Shown here piece by piece: positions 7,865 through 14,417 of a stretch of 64,000 nucleotides of DNA. Position numbers and translations under genes: made by a program. This stretch comes from Micrococcus sp023147585 (lineage in GTDB: Bacteria; Actinomycetota; Actinomycetes; Actinomycetales; Micrococcaceae): NCBI RefSeq assembly GCF_044872765.1, contig NZ_CP085253.1, positions 558,001-622,000 of the forward strand, written 5' to 3'. The notes beneath the pieces were generated by a model. The model searched no databases and was not told where the DNA came from. It saw only the letters and a list, made by a program, of their open reading frames with translations. Positions within the stretch are counted from its first letter, which is position 1; every line of letters begins with the position of its first letter.

Positions 7865-8683
7865 ATGCGCACCACGAACGGGGCCGCCGACTACATCGAG
7901 CTCGGCGGCGTCCGGCTCGACGGCTACGGCTGGAACTATGACAAGGCGGTGGGGGCTTCGGCCCCCGCCGTCCGCTCGGCAGCGGTCTCCATGCCGGGCC
8001 GCCCGGGGCGTGTGTACGTCGCCGGCACCGACGTCCACGACCCCGCCGAGGTCGTGCTCCAGCTCCACGTGCAGCCCCGCAACCCGATCACCGGCGCGAA
8101 GCCGGGCACCTGGGGGGCGGCGCGTGCTCAGCTCGAGGACAACCTCCAGACCCTCCTGGGCCTGGTCGGCAGTCCCGGGCGGGCCACGTCGTACGTGTAC
8201 GTCGACGCCGACGGCGAGCGCTGGACGGCTCAGGCGGTCGTGGTCACGCCGGCCAAGGTCAAGGTGCGCGACTCGAACCTGACGGCCGAGATCACCGTCA
8301 CCGTCGAGCTCCCGGGCGTCTACCTGCGGAGCGAGGAGATCAACGCCGCGACAGTCCAGCCAGGCGCGTCCCAGTCCATCTTCGGGCTGGGCGGCGGCAC
8401 CGCACCGATCTACGACGCGCTGCTGACCTTGCCGTCGGGTGTGCGCGTCGAGTCCGGCGGCCAGTGGATCGTGTACCGCGGGGCGGGCGCGGCGCAGGTG
8501 GACTGCGGCAACATGACCGCCGTCAACACCGTCACCGGCGCGTCCGTGATGAAGGACATGGGCTGGAGCGGGTCAGCGATGCTGCCACTGATCCCCTCCA
8601 TCGACCCTGACGGCGGTCACCAGTACAAGGTCACGACGGACAACGTCATCAGCATCGTCGCAAGGAAGGCGCGCTTCGCATGA
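7865..8683 (+). CDS. Putative distal tail (Dit-like) protein
   Basis: 272 residues starting at the ATG at 7865, with GAGAGGAG 8 bases upstream; the frame is open further upstream but that part overlaps the tape measure gene. It is the first gene after the tape measure, where Dit proteins, which form the hub joining tube and tip, are normally found. The N-terminal region (YIELGGVRLDGYGWNYDK, then GRPGRVYVAGTDVHDPAEVVLQLHV) fits the Dit N-terminal belt domain, and a galectin-like second half is plausible. Its last four bases overlap the start of the next gene (ATGA). Confidence 0.7.
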   Translation: MRTTNGAADYIELGGVRLDGYGWNYDKAVGASAPAVRSAAVSMPGRPGRVYVAGTDVHDPAEVVLQLHVQPRNPITGAKPGTWGAARAQLEDNLQTLLGLVGSPGRATSYVYVDADGERWTAQAVVVTPAKVKVRDSNLTAEITVTVELPGVYLRSEEINAATVQPGASQSIFGLGGGTAPIYDALLTLPSGVRVESGGQWIVYRGAGAAQVDCGNMTAVNTVTGASVMKDMGWSGSAMLPLIPSIDPDGGHQYKVTTDNVISIVARKARFA

Positions 8684-10086
8684 GCCTGTTCATGGTCAGC
8701 GTCTGGGCACAGGAGCCGTCCGGCGAATGGCGGCTGCTCCCCGACGCGTCGAAGATCAGCCCTGACACGACGCCCGACGAGGTCTCCTCCCTGGTGTTCG
8801 AGTACCCGGTGGACGGCAGGGGCTCCGAGCTGCTGGTCGAGGACGCCGTCGTCGCCGTGCACTACCGCGACGCAGACGGCTTCTGGGAGGAGCCGCGCGG
8901 CGGCCGGTTCCGCCTGACGCACGTCGGCTGGGACCGGCTGAACCGGCGCACCGTGACGTGGACGGCGCGCAGCCTCTACGGTGACCTCGATCGTGCTGTG
9001 CTGCTGCAGGCGCCGGACTTCGTCGCGCCGGTCCGCGAGCTGGGCGAGACGGAGCAGCACTACCCCCGCTCCTGGCCCGCCGGGTCCACCGTCGGCCAGG
9101 TGCTGTGCCGGGCGATCAGGGAGTCCCAGGCGCGCGGCGAGCTGCCCGACGTGGACGTCTCCGCGATCAGCGAGGACGCCGACTCGCTGGGCAACCCGTG
9201 GACCAAGACGCTGGCCGTCGAGGAACACGCAACGTTCTCGCCGCTCGTCGACCTGGCGCGCTCGCTGTCCGAGCGCGGCTTGTGCTCGGTGCAGTTCTAC
9301 GAGAACCGGATCACGGTCCTCGACCCGTCCTCTGTGGGGCGCGACCTGTCGGCCACCGTCGAGATCATGCCCACCCGCGACATCACCGAGGCACCCGGCA
9401 AGGCCGAGGTGGAGTCCACCGCGAACCGCGCCTACGTCAAGGGCGACGACGGCGCAGCCGCTATCGTCGAGGCACCGGACATCGACCCGAGCCGCGTTCG
9501 AGCGGTGGCGCTCGACGCGTCAGGCGTGAAGGACGTGTCGACGCTGCGCGCGATCGGCGCGCTGCACCTGACGACGAAGGGCACGAGGAAGGCCGAACTC
9601 ACGCTCGGCCTGGACTGTTGGGCCGCGCGCTGGCTGCCGTGGCGTGATTTCGACGTCGACGACCTGATCACCGTCGCCTATGGCAACGGGGCGGTCGAGA
9701 CGCACCGTGTGCGTCAGATCACCGTGGACCAGGACGACAAGGGCTGTCGCGCGGCGGTCGTCGTCGGCGACCGGATGCCCGACCCGCGCGTCGAGGCGAT
9801 GCGCCGGCTGCGCTCGATGCAGGAGGGCGTGCGTGCCCGCGGGGCCCGCGGCCTGGGCGCGAAGACGCCCACGACCGGCGGCGGCACGAGCACCGACCCT
9901 GGCACCGACCCGGGCACCGGCACCGGCACGAGCACGCCGGAGACCTACGCGGCCGTGAGGCACAACGCCAACGCGAACATGCCGCGGCCGGTGGGTGCGG
10001 TGGCCGTCTACTGGTACGGCTCCGTACTCCCGAACAACATGGAACCCGGCGACTCCTGGAGGCCCCAGAATGGTAGCTTCGCGTGA
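8680..10086 (+). CDS. Putative tail hub (Tal/Gp37-like) minor tail protein
   Basis: 468 residues, coupled to the Dit gene by ATGA. The layout is that of siphovirus hub proteins related to T4 gp27 / ReqiPepy6 Gp37-like proteins of actinophages: beta domain, a helical insertion with SLSERGLCSVQFYENRITVLDPS, then RAYVKGDDG and a strand-rich segment containing WLPWRDFDVDDLITVAYG. After about residue 400 comes a low-complexity Gly/Thr/Asp/Pro linker, followed by a short C-terminal segment (ANMPRPVGAVAVYWYGS) that resembles tail-tip anchoring tails. No peptidase motif was seen. Confidence 0.65.
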   Translation: MSLFMVSVWAQEPSGEWRLLPDASKISPDTTPDEVSSLVFEYPVDGRGSELLVEDAVVAVHYRDADGFWEEPRGGRFRLTHVGWDRLNRRTVTWTARSLYGDLDRAVLLQAPDFVAPVRELGETEQHYPRSWPAGSTVGQVLCRAIRESQARGELPDVDVSAISEDADSLGNPWTKTLAVEEHATFSPLVDLARSLSERGLCSVQFYENRITVLDPSSVGRDLSATVEIMPTRDITEAPGKAEVESTANRAYVKGDDGAAAIVEAPDIDPSRVRAVALDASGVKDVSTLRAIGALHLTTKGTRKAELTLGLDCWAARWLPWRDFDVDDLITVAYGNGAVETHRVRQITVDQDDKGCRAAVVVGDRMPDPRVEAMRRLRSMQEGVRARGARGLGAKTPTTGGGTSTDPGTDPGTGTGTSTPETYAAVRHNANANMPRPVGAVAVYWYGSVLPNNMEPGDSWRPQNGSFA

Positions 10087-10921
10087 CAGCGAGTCCACCT
10101 GGCACTTGGTGGACATCCCGACGCCGTGGTGGCAGGAGGAGCTCGACCGGGTGGCCGAGTTCCTGATCCCGTACCCGCCGCTGCCGGACCGGCCCGAGCT
10201 GGGCGTGGTGCCGTGCCACGGGTTCCACCCGTTCGGCTGGGACCCGGAGCCTGTGGGCCGGCGCAAGGACATCGGCTTCGTGCACGAGATCCCGGTCATG
10301 CGCTCGAGCTCGTACGGCGCGAAGATGATGGCCTGGCTGGACCACTACGACCCGGCCGGCAACCCGGTGTGGGGGCTGCGCTTCACGCAGACCTCCTCGT
10401 ACCTGCCCAACCCCGGGCGCGAGGCGTACATCCTGGGCGAGGCGTCCACGGTCATGCCCAGCCACGAGCTCGTGCCGCAGGGCGCCGGCCGGCCGCCGTA
10501 CATCCGCTACCTGGACGACGCCGGCGAGTGGGCGATGACACAGCGCTCGCTCGACGCGCCGATCGGCCCGCAGTGGACGCACCGGTTCTGGCTGGGCAAC
10601 GGCACCGTGGGGACGACCACGCCCGCGATCATGGAGCCGCCGGCCGCGCACCTGGGCGGAGACAACCGCCACCGGCTGATCAAGTACAGCTTCGACCCCG
10701 CGTGGATCCAGGCCTACCCGACGCTGAACAGCACCACGCAGTTCAGGCTCTACGGCTACGCGGCGCTGGGCGGCTACACGCTGCCCGGGCCCGAGGGGCT
10801 GCTCGGCCAGTTCGGCTCCAACGTCTCGACGTCGTACGAGCCCAAGATCGGTGTGCGCGACCGGGACTTCCACACCCCGAACTACCCCGTGGCCCTGGCC
10901 CGCGGCCCGTGGCCGCAGTGA
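10070..10921 (+). CDS. Tail-tip protein, first of two tandem paralogues
   Basis: 283 residues from the ATG at 10070, which has CTGGAGG 8 bases upstream and overlaps the end of the hub gene by 17 bases; the frame continues upstream but without a better start. No known family recognised. It shares clear blocks with its downstream neighbour: VVPCHGFHPFGWDPEPVGRR against VVPCHLYRSYGWDPLSVARR, WLDHYDPAGNPVWGLRF against WLDQYTAVGDVPTWGLRF, and a matching final strand region. Position after the hub and before lysis genes suggests a baseplate or receptor-binding component, but this is inference. Confidence 0.7.
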   Translation: MVASRDSESTWHLVDIPTPWWQEELDRVAEFLIPYPPLPDRPELGVVPCHGFHPFGWDPEPVGRRKDIGFVHEIPVMRSSSYGAKMMAWLDHYDPAGNPVWGLRFTQTSSYLPNPGREAYILGEASTVMPSHELVPQGAGRPPYIRYLDDAGEWAMTQRSLDAPIGPQWTHRFWLGNGTVGTTTPAIMEPPAAHLGGDNRHRLIKYSFDPAWIQAYPTLNSTTQFRLYGYAALGGYTLPGPEGLLGQFGSNVSTSYEPKIGVRDRDFHTPNYPVALARGPWPQ

Positions 10922-10934
10922 GAGGAGGCACCGC

Positions 10935-11789
10935 GTGCCCGTGAACCTGCCTGACCCCGACGTGCAGTGGCACCGCCACCCTGACGGGCGCGTGGTGCCC
11001 TGCCACCTCTACCGCAGCTACGGCTGGGACCCGCTCAGCGTCGCGCGCCGCAAGCGCATCGGCATGCTGCACCAGCCGTTCGTGACGCGCGCCACCGGGC
11101 ACGCAGAGCTGGACATGTGGCTCGACCAGTACACCGCCGTCGGCGACGTGCCGACCTGGGGGCTGCGGTTCCGGCAGCTGAGCCAGGAGGCTGTGGTGCG
11201 TGGCGGCGTGGCCTACGCCGTCGGCGGGTACGACGCACGCGGCGTCTCGCACTCGGACCCGTCCGGGTACCTCTACGACGACAGCGCCGCGTCCGACGCC
11301 AACAGCATCCCCACCGGCGGGCAGACGTACAAGTCGGTGATGTTCACCGACGGCGCGTTCACCAAGGACCCGGCGGCCCTGACCGCGGCGGACCGCACCA
11401 CCGTGTCGTCGACCCAGCTGCGCTCGCCGCTGAACAACACGAACGACCACTACTTCTGGGCGCCGAACGGCACCCTGTTCAAGATGGACCGCCGCGCGCT
11501 GACCGGCGGCACCGGCCTGTTCTTCGTGTCAGGCACCTACCGCCTGGAGTACCGCTGGCCGCAGGCGGCCGTGGACGCCTTCGCCGGCGTGACCGGCACC
11601 ATCGAGCTGACCGGCTTCGCCTACGGAAACGGCGTGCTGACCAGCCCGGACGACCTGCGCGGCGGACTCGTGGGCTACGGCGCGGACACGCGCTACGTGC
11701 CCAAGCCCGGCGCACAGGACGACACCTTCAACGAGGGCGGCGAGGCGCTGACCTATGCCAAGCCGTACCGCTCCAACGTGATTCTCTGA
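10935..11789 (+). CDS. Tail-tip protein, second of two tandem paralogues
   Basis: 284 residues with a GTG start at 10935 behind GAGAGGAGG. The N-terminal 75 residues are recognisably similar to the preceding gene product (WDP...RRK..G..H), and so is the C-terminal third (GFAYGNGVLTSPDDLRGGLVGYG against the YGYAALGG...GLLGQFGS segment), while the middle has diverged. A tandem duplication with diverged centre is common in receptor-binding or tail-decoration genes. Function is not recognised from sequence. The gene ends 9 bases before the next start. Confidence 0.7.
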   Translation: MPVNLPDPDVQWHRHPDGRVVPCHLYRSYGWDPLSVARRKRIGMLHQPFVTRATGHAELDMWLDQYTAVGDVPTWGLRFRQLSQEAVVRGGVAYAVGGYDARGVSHSDPSGYLYDDSAASDANSIPTGGQTYKSVMFTDGAFTKDPAALTAADRTTVSSTQLRSPLNNTNDHYFWAPNGTLFKMDRRALTGGTGLFFVSGTYRLEYRWPQAAVDAFAGVTGTIELTGFAYGNGVLTSPDDLRGGLVGYGADTRYVPKPGAQDDTFNEGGEALTYAKPYRSNVIL

Positions 11790-11798
11790 GGAGACACC

Positions 11799-12344
11799 AT
11801 GCTCACCCACGAACACCGGGACCGCATCTGGGCGTCCCTGCACGAGCCCCGGGCGCTGACCGTCGTGGCCGTGCTCTCGTACCTGTTCGCGGCGGTGACC
11901 GGCGCTGCCGTGATCGCCGTGACCTTCCACATCCCGGGCGACCAGGCCCGCGACATCACCCTCGTCGCCCTCGGTGTCGTCGGCGTCCTCGCCGGCCTGG
12001 TCGGCGTGCCGGCGGCCTGGCGCGGGTACCACCACCGCGAGGTGCTGGCCGCGCTCCTGCTGCCGCTGATGGGCGCGCTGGTGATGACCGACGCCGCAAT
12101 GTTGCTCACCGACCCCGACCCCCTGCGCGTGCGTGTGGTCTTGCTCGCCGCGTACGGCGGCGTCGCCGTGGCCTGCCTGGGCGCCAGCCGTTACATGTAT
12201 CTGCGGCACGCCGGGCCGTACGCGCCCGGCAAGGGGCCACAGACCGCGGAGCACCGCATCGTCGCCGCACAGATGGTCATGGAGAGCCAGGACCGGGAGG
12301 TGGAGGCTCGCGCGGCTGCCGCCGCAACCACGAAGGGGGCCTGA
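11799..12344 (+). CDS. Phage membrane protein of unknown function (four predicted TM segments)
   Basis: 181 residues; ATG behind TGAGGAGA. Four hydrophobic segments are visible: around residues 19-43 (VVAVLSYLFAAVTGAAVIAV), 50-70 (ITLVALGVVGVLAGLVGVPAA), 80-100 (LAALLLPLMGALVMTDAAML) and 110-130 (VVLLAAYGGVAVACLGA). A basic, Glu/Ala-rich cytoplasmic C-terminus follows. Similar small membrane proteins accompany lysis genes in actinophages, so a holin or antiholin role is possible; the 14076 gene is an equally good holin candidate. Confidence 0.65.
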   Translation: MLTHEHRDRIWASLHEPRALTVVAVLSYLFAAVTGAAVIAVTFHIPGDQARDITLVALGVVGVLAGLVGVPAAWRGYHHREVLAALLLPLMGALVMTDAAMLLTDPDPLRVRVVLLAAYGGVAVACLGASRYMYLRHAGPYAPGKGPQTAEHRIVAAQMVMESQDREVEARAAAAATTKGA

Positions 12345-12348
12345 GCCG

Positions 12349-12603
12349 GTGTGGACTCCTGAAGCAATCGTCGCCATCATCTCCGCCCTCGGCGTCGGCG
12401 GCCTGCTGTCCAAGATCGTCGACGCGTGGGTGAAGGCCCGTGCCGATGCCGCGCGCGCCCGGGGCGAGACCCCGGACGCCCGTGCCGAGGCCGCGTTCTA
12501 CGCCGAGCAGCTGGCGACCCTGCGCGAGCGCTGCCTCGCCGCCGGAATGAGCCCCGAGGACGTCGGACCGCGCCCGGTCTGGACGCCGCCCGAGAACAAC
12601 TGA
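12349..12603 (+). CDS. Small phage protein with N-terminal membrane segment
   Basis: 84 residues starting at GTG 12349, five bases after the previous stop. One hydrophobic segment (residues about 6-22, IVAIISALGVGGLLSKI) is followed by a charged helix (KARADAARARGETPDARAEAAFYAEQLATLRERC), giving a bitopic layout like that of spanin or antiholin-type accessory lysis proteins. No family recognised. A terminator-like hairpin begins 17 bases after its stop, separating it from the endolysin gene. Confidence 0.6.
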   Translation: MWTPEAIVAIISALGVGGLLSKIVDAWVKARADAARARGETPDARAEAAFYAEQLATLRERCLAAGMSPEDVGPRPVWTPPENN

Positions 12604-12619
12604 CCCGACCCGACCCCAC

Positions 12620-12647
12620 AGCCCCCGCGCCGCCCGGTGCGGGGGCT
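12620..12647 (+). terminator. Hairpin upstream of the endolysin gene
   Basis: AGCCCCCGC at 12620-12628 pairs with GCGGGGGCT at 12639-12647 (9 bp, extendable inward by weak pairs), followed by TCGTC. It lies between the small membrane gene and the endolysin and may reduce read-through into the lysis cassette. Confidence 0.6.
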
Positions 12648-12669
12648 TCGTCACACCTGAGGAGACATC

Positions 12670-14073
12670 ATGGCCTACGAGTACATCACCAAGCACGACA
12701 GCCCGGCCTTCACCCCCGCCGCCGAGTGCCGCAAGGTGTTCGGGCACGACCGCAAGATCACGTCCATCACGATCCACCACTGGGGGAAGGACGGGCAGAG
12801 CTTCGACGGCCCGATCTCGTGGCTGACCCGCAAGGACGCGAACACCAGCGCCCACTACATCGTCGAGGCCGGCAAGGTGGCGTGCATCGTCGACCCCGAC
12901 GACGCCGCCTGGCACGCCGGCTCGGCCAAGGGCAACGCCACCTCGATCGGCATCGAGTGCCGGCCCGAGGCGCGCGACGGCGACTACGAGACCGTGGCCG
13001 AGCTCGTGCGCACCCTGCGTGCGACCTACGGCGACCTGCCCCTGATCCCGCACAAGGCGTGGAAGGCCACCACCTGCCCCGGCCGCTGGGATCTGGCCCG
13101 CCTGGACCGTCTCGCGCGCGGCACCGCCGCGCCGGCCAAGCCCGCGGCTGCGCCGGCGAAGCCCGCTGCTGCTCCGGCGAAGGCGGCTGCGTTCACGCAC
13201 GTGATCGTCGACGGCCCGCTGATTGGTCACGTCTCCAGCGACACCACGAAGCCCGTCTTCACCGGGCAGCGCGAGTCGTTCGCCGTGGGACTGCAGCTCG
13301 CCGCGACGGGTCGGACGTACAAGGACTCCAAGGGCGCCACCTGGATCCAGGCGCGCACCCCGTGGCAGGTGAGCACCGGCCGCGGTGGCGCGGGCCTCTG
13401 GTTCGCCGCCCGGTACGTGCGCCCGCTCGCCAAGGTGCGCGCGGGCATCGCCGGCATCCTCGACGCGTACGTGGCCTCGACCGTGGGCAAGCGCGTCGAC
13501 GTCGACGGGTTCCCCGCCCGCCAGCCGTACCAGTGCGTGGACATCTCCAAGGACTGGGCGATCTCGCGCTTCGGCGCACGGGCGCAGGCCTACGGCAACG
13601 GCAAGGACGTCGCCCGCGGGCTCGTGGACTCCGGCCAGGGCTGGACCTGGGTGGCCCCGACCGAGAAGGGCCAGCCCGGCGACGTCGTCTCCTGGGGCGC
13701 GCCCTACGGCGTGGCGACCGAGACCCGCGGCGGCAAGAAGGTCCAGGTCGAGTACGGCCACACGGCGCTGCTGATCGAGGACCTGGGCAGCAAGCTCAAG
13801 GTCCTCCAGCAGAACGGCTTCTCCGCCGGTCCCGCGCACGTGGCCACCCTCGACAAGCGGGGCCTGCGCGGCTACGCCCGCCCGCCGCGCCCGGCCACCG
13901 TGGGCGCCACGCAGGGCACGGTGCACACCGTGGTCGCCGGCGACACCCTCTGGGGCATCGCCCGCCGCTACGGCGTCTCCGTGGCCGTGATCCAGTCGCT
14001 GAACCCCGCGGCCGCCAAGGACCCGCACAACCTCAAGGTCGGCGCGAGGCTGACCGTCTCGAAGGGAGCCTGA
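12670..14073 (+). CDS. Endolysin: amidase + CHAP-like + LysM
   Basis: 467 residues with a GAGGAGA site upstream. The N-terminal domain (about 25-145) is an Amidase_2/PGRP-type N-acetylmuramoyl-L-alanine amidase: His36-His37-Trp, His82, and PHK...TTCPG giving His128 and Cys136 as zinc ligands. An Ala/Pro/Lys repeat linker (150-173) leads to a basic SH3-like segment (175-255). A second catalytic module (about 280-400) looks like a CHAP domain, with QCVD (Cys289) and YGH (His364), plus GNGKD typical of the family. A LysM peptidoglycan-binding domain (418-464) ends the protein. It should cut the Micrococcus wall at two bond types; both active sites look intact. The holin gene follows after 2 bases. 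Confidence 0.9.
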   Translation: MAYEYITKHDSPAFTPAAECRKVFGHDRKITSITIHHWGKDGQSFDGPISWLTRKDANTSAHYIVEAGKVACIVDPDDAAWHAGSAKGNATSIGIECRPEARDGDYETVAELVRTLRATYGDLPLIPHKAWKATTCPGRWDLARLDRLARGTAAPAKPAAAPAKPAAAPAKAAAFTHVIVDGPLIGHVSSDTTKPVFTGQRESFAVGLQLAATGRTYKDSKGATWIQARTPWQVSTGRGGAGLWFAARYVRPLAKVRAGIAGILDAYVASTVGKRVDVDGFPARQPYQCVDISKDWAISRFGARAQAYGNGKDVARGLVDSGQGWTWVAPTEKGQPGDVVSWGAPYGVATETRGGKKVQVEYGHTALLIEDLGSKLKVLQQNGFSAGPAHVATLDKRGLRGYARPPRPATVGATQGTVHTVVAGDTLWGIARRYGVSVAVIQSLNPAAAKDPHNLKVGARLTVSKGA

Positions 14074-14075
14074 TC

Positions 14076-14417
14076 ATGGACGCAACCTCGCTGATCACCA
14101 GCGGCGCGATCGTCGTTTTCCTCGTGCAGCAGGCGAAGCGCTGGATGCCCGGCGCGTGGCTGCCGCTGCTCGCCGTGGTGCTGGGCGTGCTCGTCCAGAT
14201 CGCTGACCACCTCGCCACCGGCGGTGCCGCCACCACGGCTGCACTGTGGACTGCCGGCGTCACGGGCGCGGGCGTGGGAATGGCCGCGGCCGGCGCGTAC
14301 GACCTGGCCGTGGCCGGGCGTGCGCCGGCTGAGGTCGTGGAAGGTCCTCCCGGGCCTCCCGGGCCCGTAGGACCCATGGGCCCGACGGGCCTGCCGTACG
14401 CCGAGGAGGACGCATGA
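14076..14417 (+). CDS. Holin-like membrane protein with collagen-like C-terminus
   Basis: 113 residues, directly after the endolysin with GAAGGGAG upstream of its ATG. Two or three hydrophobic helices (about residues 5-15, 27-43 and 50-85) fit a small holin. The unusual part is the C-terminus: five Gly-X-Y triplets beginning GPPGPPGPVGPMGPTG (residues 90-105) followed by an acidic end. The stop overlaps the start of the fibre gene (ATGA), and that fibre also has a Gly-X-Y block. Holin identity is inferred from size, topology and the neighbouring endolysin. Confidence 0.7.
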   Translation: MDATSLITSGAIVVFLVQQAKRWMPGAWLPLLAVVLGVLVQIADHLATGGAATTAALWTAGVTGAGVGMAAAGAYDLAVAGRAPAEVVEGPPGPPGPVGPMGPTGLPYAEEDA

